A stretch of 64,000 nt of DNA from Cryobacterium sp. MP_M3. Lineage in GTDB: Bacteria; Actinomycetota; Actinomycetes; Actinomycetales; Microbacteriaceae. The notes under the pieces were generated by a model. It saw only the letters and a program-made list of their open reading frames with translations. It had not been told where the DNA came from and ran no database searches. Location: NCBI RefSeq assembly GCF_015752155.1, contig NZ_JADOVI010000014.1, positions 1 to 64,000 of the forward strand. The letters run 5' to 3'. Position 1 is the stretch's first letter. Each line of letters starts with the position of its first letter. Shown piece after piece: positions 34,074-43,123 of this stretch. Made by a program: the position numbers and the translations under genes.

Positions 34074-35189
34074 ATGAGTGCACGAGTCGCCGGCAGGCCC
34101 CATGTCAAGAAGCGGCGGGTTCCCCTCTGGGACAACGCTCGCTGGATCGCCATCACGCTCATGGTGATGGGGCACGCGATCCTCAAGCTCATCCACGGGT
34201 CGGATGTCGCCTACGAGGCCTACCTGTTCATCTACGCCTTCCACGTGCCGCTCTTCGTCGCCGTCAGCGGGTACTTCGCCCGCTCGGGCCCCCCGGGCAC
34301 GCGGCAGCTGCACCGCCTGATCACCGACGTGGTCTTCCCGTACGTCGTGTTCGAGACGATCTGGACTCTCGTGCGGTGGCTGCTCGGCGGGGAGTTCAAC
34401 CTGGACTACTCCAGCGCCTCCTGGACGCTGTGGTTCCTGATCGCCCTGCTGGTCTGGCGCCTGATGCTGCCGTTCATGGTGTTGCTGCGCTATCCGCTGC
34501 TGGTCAGCATCCTGATCTCGATCGGTGCCGGCTACATCACCTCGATCGACGGCACCTTCGCCCTCTCCCGGACCCTGGGCCTGCTGCCCTTCTTCGTGTT
34601 CGGCTGGAAACTGCGCCAGTGGAAGCTCACCGCCCGCTGGCTCGAGCTCGGCGTCGGCGAGGTGTGGCGCTGGCGGGTCGGCGCCCTGACCCTGTTCTCC
34701 GCGCTGCTGGGCGTGATCGCCCTCAACATCGACGCCCTCCGCACCCTGCAGATCCGCCAGTTCCTGCTCTACAGCGAGGCGTACCCGACGTTCGGCTACG
34801 ACCAGCTCTGGGCCGGCGGCATCCGCCTGGGGCTGATGCTCCTCGCCTTCGCCCTGATCATGGCGTTCCTCCTGCTCGTGCCGCGCCGCACCACGTGGTT
34901 CACCGCGCTGGGGTCGGCGACGATGTACATCTACCTGCTGCACAGCTTCCTGCTCTTCCCGCTGCGCGAATCGGGGGTTCTCGGCGGCGCGCAGCCGGCC
35001 TGGGTGCTGCCGGCGCTGCTGCTGCTCAGCGTGGGGATCAGCGTGCTGCTGTCCCTCCCGATCGTCAAGCGGCTGTTCCGGCCGATCATCGAGCCGCGGG
35101 CACGCTGGCTGTTCCGCAAGCACGAGTCAACGCACACCGGAACGATCGTGCTGCCGCCGATGGATCCGCCGCCCGCCGAACAGTCCTGA
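34074..35189 (+). CDS. Acyltransferase 3 family integral membrane protein
   Basis: A 371-residue polytopic protein with about ten transmembrane helices. The start RVPLWDNARWIAITLMVMGHAI has the conserved family opening (D-x-x-R followed by a membrane His, here MGHAIL), and FHVPLFVAVSGYFAR is the second hallmark. Such proteins O-acetylate sugars in cell-surface polysaccharides or peptidoglycan, with fucose 4-O-acetylase-like members closest. The C-terminal tail is soluble and basic. Start at 34074 is chosen for the GGGAG nine bases upstream; an ATG three codons earlier is possible. No polysaccharide genes adjoin. Confidence 0.83.
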   Translation: MSARVAGRPHVKKRRVPLWDNARWIAITLMVMGHAILKLIHGSDVAYEAYLFIYAFHVPLFVAVSGYFARSGPPGTRQLHRLITDVVFPYVVFETIWTLVRWLLGGEFNLDYSSASWTLWFLIALLVWRLMLPFMVLLRYPLLVSILISIGAGYITSIDGTFALSRTLGLLPFFVFGWKLRQWKLTARWLELGVGEVWRWRVGALTLFSALLGVIALNIDALRTLQIRQFLLYSEAYPTFGYDQLWAGGIRLGLMLLAFALIMAFLLLVPRRTTWFTALGSATMYIYLLHSFLLFPLRESGVLGGAQPAWVLPALLLLSVGISVLLSLPIVKRLFRPIIEPRARWLFRKHESTHTGTIVLPPMDPPPAEQS

Positions 35190-35329
35190 TCCGGCCGGTT
35201 CGATGGGGGCACCCCGCGTGTGACGCCGTGTTTCACGGGTCGTTGCCACCCCTCCGGACGGATGCCTAAACTCGCACCCAGAGCGATGGACGGTCCACGC
35301 TCGTCGAGGATTATCAGGGAGACCACCTC

Positions 35330-36661
35330 ATGAGCGACAACGCACAAGCCTGGAAGTTCGAAACCAAGCAGGTTCACTCCGGCGCCCAGCCCGACCCCAC
35401 CACGAACGCCCGCAACACCCCGATCTACCAGACCACGTCCTACGTGTTCAACAACGCGCAGCACGCTCAGAACCTGTTCGCGCTGGCCGAATTCGGCAAC
35501 ATCTACACCCGCATCATGAACCCGACCCAGGCCGTCGTCGAGGAGCGCGTCGCCGCCCTCGAAGGTGGAACCGCTGCCCTGCTGCTCGCCTCCGGCCAGG
35601 CCGCGTCGACCTTCGCCGTGCTGAACATCGCCCAGGCCGGCGACCACATCGTGTCGTCCAGCTCGATCTACGGCGGCACCTACAACCTGTTCAAGTACAC
35701 GCTCGCCAAGCTCGGCATCGAGACCACGTTCGTCGAGAACCAGGACGACGCGGCCGAGTGGGCCCGCGCCGTGCGCCCGAACACCAAGCTCTTCTTCGCG
35801 GAGACCATCGGCAACCCGAAGATCAACGTGCTCGACATCTCCCTCGTCGCCGGCGTCGCCCACGAGGCAGGTGTTCCGCTGATCGTCGACAACACGATCG
35901 CCACCCCCTACCTGATCCGCCCGTTCGAGCACGGCGCCGACATCGTCATCCACTCGGCCACCAAGTTCCTCGGCGGCCACGGCGCGGTCATCGGCGGCGT
36001 CATCGTCGACGGCGGCAGCTTCGAATGGTCGAAGAACGTCGCGAAGTTCCCCGGCCTGACCGAGCCCGACCCGTCCTACCACGGGGTCAGCTACACCGGC
36101 GCCGTCGGCGACCCCATCGCCTACATCATCAAGGCCCGGGTGCAGCTGCTCCGCGACCTGGGTGCCGCGATCGCCCCGGCGAGCGCCTGGCAGCTCATCC
36201 AGGGCATCGAAACCCTGAGCCTGCGGATCGAACGCCACGTGCAGAACGCCCAGGAGATCGCCGAGTGGCTTGAGAACCACCCGGACATCGCCTCGGTCAA
36301 CTACGCCGGCCTGCCGACGAGCCCCTGGTACGCCGCCGCCAACAAGTACGCCCCCCGGGGCGTCGGCGCGGTGCTCTCGTTCGAGCTCAAGGGCGGGGTG
36401 GATGCCGGCCGCGCCCTGGTCGACAACCTCGAGCTGTTCAGCCACCTGGCCAACATCGGCGACGTGCGCTCGCTCGTGATCCACCCGGCCTCGACCACCC
36501 ATGCGCAGCTCACCCCCGAGCAGCAGCTCACGGCCGGCGTCACGCCCGGCCTCGTGCGCCTCTCCGTCGGCATCGAGAACATCGCCGACCTCAAGGCCGA
36601 CCTCGAGCTCGGCCTGGCCGCGGCACGCGCCGTCGTGGTGGCATCCCGCGCCAACGCCTAG
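35330..36661 (+). CDS. metY: O-acetylhomoserine aminocarboxypropyltransferase (sulfhydrylase)
   Basis: A 443-residue PLP enzyme joining O-acetylhomoserine with sulfide to form homocysteine. The long-form length, [23 protein letters not shown] start, [22 protein letters not shown] block and the PLP lysine Lys212 in [11 protein letters not shown] match MetY rather than cystathionine synthases. Homoserine acetyltransferase (metX) lies 194 bp downstream, completing the direct sulfhydrylation route. CAGGGAGA precedes the ATG. The 140 bp upstream show no SAM-riboswitch core that I can recognise. A long inverted repeat separates it from metX. Confidence 0.93.
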   Translation: MSDNAQAWKFETKQVHSGAQPDPTTNARNTPIYQTTSYVFNNAQHAQNLFALAEFGNIYTRIMNPTQAVVEERVAALEGGTAALLLASGQAASTFAVLNIAQAGDHIVSSSSIYGGTYNLFKYTLAKLGIETTFVENQDDAAEWARAVRPNTKLFFAETIGNPKINVLDISLVAGVAHEAGVPLIVDNTIATPYLIRPFEHGADIVIHSATKFLGGHGAVIGGVIVDGGSFEWSKNVAKFPGLTEPDPSYHGVSYTGAVGDPIAYIIKARVQLLRDLGAAIAPASAWQLIQGIETLSLRIERHVQNAQEIAEWLENHPDIASVNYAGLPTSPWYAAANKYAPRGVGAVLSFELKGGVDAGRALVDNLELFSHLANIGDVRSLVIHPASTTHAQLTPEQQLTAGVTPGLVRLSVGIENIADLKADLELGLAAARAVVVASRANA

Positions 36662-36670
36662 CCCCTGGGT

Positions 36671-36755
36671 GTCGAATTCGACGGAGATTTTCCGTGATCC
36701 GAGGCTGAAACGCAGTTTTCCGGGTCACTTCGTCAAAATCTCCGTCGAATTCGAC
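36671..36755. repeat. 85-nt element with perfect 21-bp inverted repeats between metY and metX
   Basis: The 21-bp arm at 36671-36691 is an exact inverted copy of 36735-36755, and each arm contains the 12-bp palindrome GTCGAATTCGAC. The 43-nt centre has GTGATCC and GGGTCAC able to pair with one mismatch. No target-site duplication is visible. It could be a dispersed palindromic element, an mRNA stability/attenuation hairpin or a regulator site. Confidence 0.9.
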
Positions 36756-36855
36756 GAGGCTCGGGCCAAGAAAGGTGTGGGACGCAGGATGCTGCGCGCG
36801 AGTTCGCGCGTAACAATCAGACGGAGGCCCTCGAGGTTCGCCAGAATGGGGGCGT

Positions 36856-38058
36856 ATGGAATGGCAATTCTCGGCAGACACGGTCCCGTCCAGCTTCGTC
36901 ACTGAAGCCCAGGCGCGCTCGCTCCTCGGCAAGCCCCCGGCGACCGGCGCCTGGCGCGACGGCGACCCCGTCGGCTCCCGCCGCTTCCTCGACGTCGGCC
37001 CGCTCCGCTTCGAGGCCGGCGGCAGCCTGGGCGCCGTGCGCGTCGCCTACGAGACCTGGGGCGAACTCTCCCCTTCCGGTGACAACGCCGTGCTCGTGCT
37101 GCACGCCCTCACCGGCGACAGCCACCTGGTCGGCGCCGCCGGCGACGGCCACGTCACGGCAGGCTGGTGGGGCGGCATCGTCGGCCCGGGGCTCGCCATC
37201 GACACCGACCGCTGGTTCGTGGTGGCGCCGAACATGCTCGGCGGCTGCCAGGGCAGCACCGGCCCCGCATCGCTGGCGCCCGACGGCAGCGAATGGGGCA
37301 CCCGTTTCCCCTACCTCACCATCCGCGACCAGGTGGCCGCGCAGCGTGCCTTCAGCGACCGCCTGGGCATCGACAGCTGGGCCGCCGTCATCGGCGGTTC
37401 GATGGGCGGGATGCATGCCCTCGAGTGGGCGATCGAGGCCCCCGAGCGCGTGGCGCGCCTCGCCATCCTCGCCGCACCGCCGGTGACGACTGCCGACCAG
37501 ATCGCCTTGAACTCGGTGCAGATCGAGGCGATCCGCTCCGACCCCCTGTTCCGGTCCGGGGACTACTACGACGCCGACGACGGCGACGGTCCCACCCGCG
37601 GCCTGGCCCTCGCCCGCCGGATGGCCCTGCTCAACTACCGCAGCCCCGCCGAGCTCAACCTGAGGTTCGACCGCGGCTGGCAGAGCGAGATCAGCCCACT
37701 CGGCGCCGGCGGCCGGTTCGCGGTCGAGTCCTACCTCGACTTCCACGGCAACAAGTTCACCCGCCGGTTCGACGCCAACAGCTACGTCACACTCGTGCAG
37801 GCGATGGACTCGCACGACGTCGGCCGCGGTCGCGGCGGTGTCCCGGCCGCCCTCAGCCGGGTGACGGCCCGCACCGTGGTGGTCGGAATCGACAGCGACC
37901 GGCTGTTCCCGGTGGAGGGCCAGCGGCGGATCGCCGAGCACCTTCGGCACAACATCGACGGCACCGACCCGGTCGTACTCGAGTCGGGATACGGCCACGA
38001 CGGGTTCCTGATCGAGACCGCGGCGATCGGCGCCCAGCTGGGCCGTCTCCTCGACTGA
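36856..38058 (+). CDS. metX: Homoserine O-acetyltransferase
   Basis: A 400-residue alpha/beta-hydrolase-fold acetyltransferase acting on homoserine with acetyl-CoA, the entry step to methionine. The conserved block LVLHALTGDSH and GWWGGIVGPGLAIDT, the nucleophile Ser182 in IGGSMGGMHALEW, the Asp in GIDSDRLFP and His in GYGHDGFL form the complete triad region. Length fits MetX. The ATG at 36856 follows CAGAAT by 8 nt, so a near-leaderless start is possible; GGGGGCG could also serve as a weak SD. It probably forms a methionine unit with metY. Confidence 0.94.
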   Translation: MEWQFSADTVPSSFVTEAQARSLLGKPPATGAWRDGDPVGSRRFLDVGPLRFEAGGSLGAVRVAYETWGELSPSGDNAVLVLHALTGDSHLVGAAGDGHVTAGWWGGIVGPGLAIDTDRWFVVAPNMLGGCQGSTGPASLAPDGSEWGTRFPYLTIRDQVAAQRAFSDRLGIDSWAAVIGGSMGGMHALEWAIEAPERVARLAILAAPPVTTADQIALNSVQIEAIRSDPLFRSGDYYDADDGDGPTRGLALARRMALLNYRSPAELNLRFDRGWQSEISPLGAGGRFAVESYLDFHGNKFTRRFDANSYVTLVQAMDSHDVGRGRGGVPAALSRVTARTVVVGIDSDRLFPVEGQRRIAEHLRHNIDGTDPVVLESGYGHDGFLIETAAIGAQLGRLLD

Positions 38059-38164
38059 CCCTGACGGGGCCGTGACGGCGGCGTGACGGCGGCCGAGGGG
38101 TTGACAGCCGCAGCCTTCGGGGAAAGCCTGAAAATCGGGTGATTCCCCCGAGAGGATGGCTGCC

Positions 38165-39604
38165 ATGAAACCCGCCTACGTCGTCATGCTGGTGCTCGGA
38201 ACGGTGTTCTCGCTGCTCGGATTGGGCATGCTGACCGGGGGCGTCGCCGCCACGGTGGCGAGTTCGCAGCAGGCGGACAACGGTTTCTTCAGCGCGCCGC
38301 CCGCCTCATTCTCCGCCGACTCCTACGCGCTCACCTCGCCGAGACTGGACGTCGCCGGCACGTCCGGAATCCCGGCCGGTGTCGCCAGCATCCGTCTGGA
38401 GGCGACGAGCACGGGCGGCGACGTGTTCATCGGCATCGCACCGCAGGCCGAGGTGGACCGCTACCTCACGGCGGTGCACCACACCGAACTCGTGGACGTG
38501 AGCGTCTCCCCGTTCCGCGCGGAGTACCGCGACGTCCCCGGTACGGCCCGGCCTGCCCTCCCCGGCGACCAGGGCTGGTGGAGCGTGTCAGCCACCGGGC
38601 CGGGAACGCAGCAGGTTGTCTGGGACGTCCAGCCCGGCACCTGGGCCGTTGTCGTGATGAACGCGGATGCGAGCCCCCGCGTGGCCGTGCAGCTGCGCGC
38701 CGGCGTGCGGCTGGGCCTGCTCGGGCCGCTCGCGATCGGGCTGGTGATCGCCGGCATCCTGCTGCTGCTGCTCGGAATCGCGCTGGTCGTGCTCGGGGCC
38801 ATCGGGCTCGGCCGGGGTACCCCGGTGCCGCCCGGTGGTGCGCCGGCCGGTATTGCGCCGCCCGGCCCGATGCAGCCCGGCCCGATGTCGGCGGCCGTCC
38901 CCCCGATCGACGAATGGCGCCCCTACCCGGCCCGGCTGACCGGGGAACCCGACCCCGTGCTGTCGCGGTGGCTGTGGCTGGTGAAGTGGTTCCTGGTCAT
39001 TCCGCACCTGATCGTGCTGTTCTTCCTCTGGTGCGCCTTCTTCGTCACCACCATCGTGGCCGGCTTCGCGATCCTGTTCACCGGGCGGTACCCCGCGTCG
39101 CTGTTCACCTTCAACGTCGGCGTCCTGCGCTGGAACTGGCGGGTGGCGTTCTACTCCTACTCGGCCCTCGGAACCGACCGGTATCCCCCGTTCACCCTCG
39201 CCACAACGGACTACCCGGCCGATCTCCAGGTCGACTATCCCGCGCGGCTGTCCAACGGACTGGTCCTCGTCAAGTGGTGGCTGCTGGCATTGCCGCACCT
39301 CCTGATCGTCGCGGTCATCACCGGCAGCACCTGGTCCTGGCGCACCCAACCGGCCGACTGGCCGGCGGGCGCCGGAACCGCTGCCGTGACCGCGCCGTCC
39401 CTGATCGGGCTGCTCGTGCTGCTCTCGGGGTTGATCCTGCTCTTCACGGGTCGGCTGCGGCGCACCTTGTTCGACCTGATTCTCGGCCTGAATCGCTGGG
39501 TGATCCGGGTCATGGTGTACACCTCGCTGATGCGGGACGACTACCCGCCGTTCCGGCTCGACCAGGGATCCGCCGACCCGCCGGCACCCGTGGCGCGGCC
39601 CTGA
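38165..39604 (+). CDS. DUF4389 domain membrane protein
   Basis: A 479-residue membrane protein. A hydrophobic N-terminal helix (about 5-30) may be a signal anchor. An extracellular-looking domain follows (about 35-175), then a helix at about 180-210. A Pro/Gly-rich linker (about 218-248) leads to a DUF4389 region with several helices. DUF4389 appears twice as WLWLVKWFLVIPHLIVLFFLW and LVLVKWWLLALPHLLIV, each followed by the YPPF motif (DRYPPF and DDYPPFRLD). Function is unknown. GAGAGG precedes the ATG at 38165; another ATG lies three codons earlier. Its TGA overlaps a possible small ORF by TGATG. Confidence 0.82.
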   Translation: MKPAYVVMLVLGTVFSLLGLGMLTGGVAATVASSQQADNGFFSAPPASFSADSYALTSPRLDVAGTSGIPAGVASIRLEATSTGGDVFIGIAPQAEVDRYLTAVHHTELVDVSVSPFRAEYRDVPGTARPALPGDQGWWSVSATGPGTQQVVWDVQPGTWAVVVMNADASPRVAVQLRAGVRLGLLGPLAIGLVIAGILLLLLGIALVVLGAIGLGRGTPVPPGGAPAGIAPPGPMQPGPMSAAVPPIDEWRPYPARLTGEPDPVLSRWLWLVKWFLVIPHLIVLFFLWCAFFVTTIVAGFAILFTGRYPASLFTFNVGVLRWNWRVAFYSYSALGTDRYPPFTLATTDYPADLQVDYPARLSNGLVLVKWWLLALPHLLIVAVITGSTWSWRTQPADWPAGAGTAAVTAPSLIGLLVLLSGLILLFTGRLRRTLFDLILGLNRWVIRVMVYTSLMRDDYPPFRLDQGSADPPAPVARP

Positions 39605-39774
39605 TGCACGGCGGCGTGCGGCATCCTGCCCGGGCACCCGCGGCCATGTTCCGGAGTTGGTTGCTCTGGGCCGGCCTGGGCGAGAGCGCCGGTTTCCTCG
39701 CCCCCGCGCCCGGCTGGACCCAGGCGGCGTCCTCCGCGGTCCGGTCCCGGCAGCAGGTCGAGTCGGCCCGATGA
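39604..39774 (+). CDS. Possible small membrane protein or gene remnant (56 codons)
   Basis: A 56-codon open frame beginning in the TGATG at the DUF4389 stop. It encodes one hydrophobic segment, RSWLLWAGLGESAGFLAPA, which resembles the first helix of longer actinobacterial membrane proteins. The rest is a short polar tail. [13 protein letters not shown] coupling is possible, but the protein could equally be a truncated remnant or non-coding. Confidence 0.3.
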   Translation: MHGGVRHPARAPAAMFRSWLLWAGLGESAGFLAPAPGWTQAASSAVRSRQQVESAR

Positions 39775-39848
39775 ACCACAATCGCGGGAACCAGTGTCTC
39801 CCGATCACGAGAAAACCGGTTCGGGCCGGATATGGTGCTTCTTAGGGC

Positions 39849-39863
39849 ATTACGAGGGGTAAT
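39849..39863. promoter_or_regulatory. Candidate operator upstream of the histidine kinase gene
   Basis: ATTAC (39849-39853) and GTAAT (39859-39863) flank 5 bp, overlapping the likely ribosome-binding site of the kinase gene. A dyad of this size could bind the LuxR-type response regulator encoded downstream. Confidence 0.3.
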
Positions 39864-39872
39864 CCAGGCGAC

Positions 39873-41042
39873 ATGCAACGAATCTTCAAAGAGCGCGACC
39901 GCCTCCTGCGGAGAGCAGCCCGGCTGACCGGCCTGACCGGTTCCGTGGCGGTGCTGGTCGTGATGCTCGTGCCGGGCGGCCTCAGCCTGGGCCTGCTCGG
40001 CCGCTGCCTGCCGGTGCTCCTCCTCATGGTCGCCGGCCAGTACCTGCTCGGCCGGTCAGGCCGGATGCGCTGGGCCATCCTGATCGTGCTCTGCGGCATC
40101 GGAATCGTCCTTCTGGTCGGCTTCTCCGGCCAGGGACCGTCTGGCCTGAACCTGGTTGAGGAGACCGTCATCGGCACCGTGGCCGCGACCGCGACGAGCT
40201 CCGTCGCACTCGTGCTGGTCGTCAGCACCCGCCGGCTGATCCTGCTGTTCGTCTCGTTCTCGGCCACCCTGGCCAGCGTCCTCGCCAGCACGATCACCTC
40301 CGCCGGGGCGATCGTCCCACTGGCCATCACGATCTGCGGCTGGTTCGCCGTGGCACTGGCGGGCTGGTGGGTTGCCCAAAGCGTGCCCCGGGTGATGCAA
40401 CGCATCGCCGCGATCGGCCGGGCCCACCTGGCCGAACGACACGCCAGCGAACTGGAGGCGCAGCGCCGCCAGGACGCCAGGCTCCTGCACGACACCGTGC
40501 TCGCCACCCTCACCCTGCTCGCCCACTCCGGTGTCGGCGTCAGCCCCGCCGCCCTCCGCCAGCAGGCCGGCGACGATGCCCGGCTGTTGCGGCAGTTGCG
40601 CCTGGGCGGCCTGCCGACACCACGTCGCTCCGGCGTGTACACCCTCGAGCCGGCCACGGAGTCGACCCTGGGCAGCACCCTGGAATCGGTGAAGCAGCGC
40701 TTCGGCCGGATGGGACTGGAGGTGGACTGGCACGGCAGCGGGCAGGTGCTGCTGCCCAGCGATGTCCTCGACTCGTTCCTGCTCGCGCTGGGCGAGTGCC
40801 TGGAAAACGTGCGCCGCCACGCCGGGGTCGACCGGGCCGACGTCACGATCTCGGATGACGACACCACCGTGCGCGCCATGGTCACCGACGCCGGCGTCGG
40901 CTTCGACCTGCTCGGAGTGAGCGCCGAACGGCTCGGCTTCGCCGAATCCGTCGTGGCCCGGCTGCGAGACGTCGGCGGCAACGCCAGGTTGTTCTCCTCC
41001 CCCGGTTCCGGCACGACCGTGGTGCTTGAGGTGCCGAAGTGA
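39873..41042 (+). CDS. Membrane sensor histidine kinase (NarL-partner type)
   Basis: A 389-residue kinase. Basic residues 1-17 are followed by about six transmembrane helices (about 20-170). A dimerisation helix bears the H-box DARLLHDTVLATLTLLAH with His206. A short HATPase domain has the N-box ALGECLENVRRHAG, G1 VTDAGVGFD and a G2 region FSSPGSGTTV. The pattern HD-TVL-ATL is characteristic of actinobacterial kinases paired with LuxR-type response regulators. No extracytoplasmic sensor loop of size is seen, so the signal is perhaps sensed in the membrane. The stop overlaps the start of the next gene by 4 bp. The partner regulator is at 42392-43078. Confidence 0.87.
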   Translation: MQRIFKERDRLLRRAARLTGLTGSVAVLVVMLVPGGLSLGLLGRCLPVLLLMVAGQYLLGRSGRMRWAILIVLCGIGIVLLVGFSGQGPSGLNLVEETVIGTVAATATSSVALVLVVSTRRLILLFVSFSATLASVLASTITSAGAIVPLAITICGWFAVALAGWWVAQSVPRVMQRIAAIGRAHLAERHASELEAQRRQDARLLHDTVLATLTLLAHSGVGVSPAALRQQAGDDARLLRQLRLGGLPTPRRSGVYTLEPATESTLGSTLESVKQRFGRMGLEVDWHGSGQVLLPSDVLDSFLLALGECLENVRRHAGVDRADVTISDDDTTVRAMVTDAGVGFDLLGVSAERLGFAESVVARLRDVGGNARLFSSPGSGTTVVLEVPK

Positions 41043-42331
41043 TCGGCCCTGATCTCGTCGACGTCCCGCTGGGCGACCTCGGGGCCGCCGGGGTCAGCCG
41101 GAAGGATCTGCGCCAGAAGGAGGTCCAGGAGCGCCAGGACCGCCGGCGCACCTTCCGCCGGCCGGAGCGCACCGTCAAGACGACCCGCGCGAACCAGAGC
41201 GGCCTGGGCGGCCGCCACCTGGGCATCGGCCTGTCCTTCAGCGGCGGGTTCATCGCCCTGTTCCTGTTCTGGCGCTTCATGATCCAATGGTTCGACTATC
41301 CGAACCCCCTGCCGAGCCTGGCGGCCTGGACGCTGCTGATGGCGACAACGGCGCTCGCCCTGGTCACCGTGCAGCGGCTGTCGGCGCGGATGCCCGACTG
41401 GCTGTTCGCCGCGGCGCTGGTCAGCGGCAGCGTCGTGGTCGTGCTCGACCTGGCCGGTTCACGAGGACAGGGCGGGTCGGAGGTGTACCCGACCGCGGCG
41501 GCGGCCGTCGGTTCGCTGCTGATCGCCCTCGTCACGGTGCGCCGCGGTCGCGACGTCATCACATCGGCCGTCGTGCTGGCCGCCGTCCTGTTCGTCGGCG
41601 CCGTCACCGAGTCCCGCCCCGACCCGCTCACCCTCGCACCGGAACTGCTGGCGATCGGCCTGGCCATCATGCCTCCGCTGCTCGGAGTCGCGATCGTGCG
41701 TTCCTTCCGCCGGATGGCCCAGCGGGAACTCGACCTGGTGCTCGTGCAGAGCACCGTCTCCCAACCGCAGTTCGCGGTGGGCATGCTCGCCTCCGAGGAA
41801 CTCGCGCGGATCGACCTCGATGCGGAAACCCTTCTCGACGACGTCGCCCAGGGCCGGACCGCGCTTCCGCTCAGCGCCGACAAGTCGACGACGGCCTCCA
41901 CGCTCGCCACCCAGCTGCGCCTGCACCTGATCCAGGGCCGGCGCGAAACCTGGCTCCACCATGCGATCACGGAATCGGAGTTCCTCGGCCCTTCCGTCAA
42001 CCTGCACGATCCCGCCGGCCTCGCCGGGCTGCTCGACCCGGCCCAGCGCGACGCGCTGCTCCGCACGATTTGGCTCCTGATCAGCGACACGACCCGCGCC
42101 GAGGCCGCAGTTTCGCTCTCCCTCGGCCCGATCCGGCCCACCCACGGCGTGCGAGCCCGCCAGAAGTTACGATTTCCAATCGAATTGACCACGACGGGTG
42201 TGCCACGGCGGCGTGTGGACCCCGAGACGTGGCAAGCTATCCGAGTAGTCGGTCCTCACATCGATTCGACCCGGGACGGAAGTCTCCGGGTGGAGATCGA
42301 GTGCAGTATCGACAATCCCGCGGATGCTTAA
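41039..42331 (+). CDS. Uncharacterised membrane protein of a two-component cluster
   Basis: A 430-residue protein not assignable to a named family. Residues 1-60 are highly charged (RKDLRQKEVQERQDRRRTFRR). Four or five hydrophobic helices follow between about 65 and 215. The C-terminal 200 residues are soluble, with DPAQRDALLRTIWLLISDTTRAEAAVSLSL resembling the helix-strand start of an ATPase-type kinase domain but lacking recognisable N, G1 and G2 boxes. It may be a degenerate partner kinase or an accessory sensor. The GTG start overlaps the kinase stop by 4 bp (41039-41042). An intrinsic terminator separates it from the response regulator. Confidence 0.72.
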   Translation: MIGPDLVDVPLGDLGAAGVSRKDLRQKEVQERQDRRRTFRRPERTVKTTRANQSGLGGRHLGIGLSFSGGFIALFLFWRFMIQWFDYPNPLPSLAAWTLLMATTALALVTVQRLSARMPDWLFAAALVSGSVVVVLDLAGSRGQGGSEVYPTAAAAVGSLLIALVTVRRGRDVITSAVVLAAVLFVGAVTESRPDPLTLAPELLAIGLAIMPPLLGVAIVRSFRRMAQRELDLVLVQSTVSQPQFAVGMLASEELARIDLDAETLLDDVAQGRTALPLSADKSTTASTLATQLRLHLIQGRRETWLHHAITESEFLGPSVNLHDPAGLAGLLDPAQRDALLRTIWLLISDTTRAEAAVSLSLGPIRPTHGVRARQKLRFPIELTTTGVPRRRVDPETWQAIRVVGPHIDSTRDGSLRVEIECSIDNPADA

Positions 42332-42337
42332 GGTCTG

Positions 42338-42361
42338 CGACGGAGAGCCGTCGGGCTTTTT
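42338..42361 (+). terminator. Intrinsic terminator inside the two-component cluster
   Basis: CGACGG (42338-42343), loop AGAG, CCGTCG (42348-42353), then GGC and five Ts (42357-42361). It lies between the membrane-protein stop and the response regulator RBS (42381-42386). Confidence 0.75.
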
Positions 42362-42391
42362 GGTCGGGTGCAAAGGCAGTAGGAGGCAGCA

Positions 42392-43078
42392 GTGACGAAC
42401 ATGACAATGACGAATATCGCAGTGCCGAGCAGGGAGCATCCCATCAGGCTGGCCCTGGTCGACGATCACCGGATGCTCCTCGGCGCCCTGACCGAGTGGA
42501 TCAGGGGGGCTGCAGACGACATCAACATGGTCGCCGCCGTCACGACCTGGCCGGAGCTGCTGACCCACCCCGAATTCCCCGTCGACGTCGTTCTCCTCGA
42601 CCTCGACCTCAAGGACAACATCCCCGTCTCCTTGAAGATCTCCACCCTCAAGACCGCGGGCGTCAAGACGGTGTTGATGAGCACCTATTCCGAGCCCGGC
42701 CTGGTGCGCGAAGCGCTGGCGGCCGGCGCGCTCGGCTACCTCGTCAAGAGCGAGGAAGCGAACATGATCGTCGAGGCGATCCGCGCGGCCTACGACGGCG
42801 AGTCCTACATCTCCGCCGAGCTGGACGAGGCGCTGAGCGCCGGCACCAGCGGCGGCTCCCCCCGGCTGAGCGCCCAGGAGCGCCGGGTGATGGCCCTGTA
42901 CGGCGCGGGCGAGCCGGTCAAGGCCGTGGCCCACCAGCTCGGCATCTCCGAGGAGACCGCGAAGTCCTACCTCAAGCGGATCCGCGAGAAGTACCGCCTC
43001 GCCGGGTTCGACGTCGGCACGAAGGTGGCCCTGCGCAAGCGCGCCATCCACGACGGCATCCTCCTGCAGACCGACTAG
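42392..43078 (+). CDS. LuxR/NarL-family response regulator
   Basis: A 228-residue two-domain regulator. The receiver domain (about 17-135) has the acidic pair in ALVDDHR, the phospho-acceptor Asp70 in VVLLDLDLKD, the Thr/Ser in LMSTYS and the Lys in YLVKSEE. The LuxR-type HTH (about 155-220) reads LSAQERRVMALYGAGEPVKAVAHQLGISEETAKSYLKRIREKY. The GTG at 42392 has AGGAGG eight bases upstream; alternative ATGs are three and five codons later. The histidine kinase two genes upstream is the expected partner. Transcription must pass the terminator at 42338-42361 or start from an unseen local promoter. Confidence 0.9.
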   Translation: MTNMTMTNIAVPSREHPIRLALVDDHRMLLGALTEWIRGAADDINMVAAVTTWPELLTHPEFPVDVVLLDLDLKDNIPVSLKISTLKTAGVKTVLMSTYSEPGLVREALAAGALGYLVKSEEANMIVEAIRAAYDGESYISAELDEALSAGTSGGSPRLSAQERRVMALYGAGEPVKAVAHQLGISEETAKSYLKRIREKYRLAGFDVGTKVALRKRAIHDGILLQTD

Positions 43079-43123
43079 ACCTGCCCGCAGTCACCTGCTG
43101 GCCGGGACGATCACGGCGTCCGG

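Noticed and set aside
35190..35329. SAM riboswitch before metY
   Set aside because: Searched for the SAM-I and SAM-IV cores by eye; the conserved stretches are absent or in the wrong order. A covariance-model search would decide.
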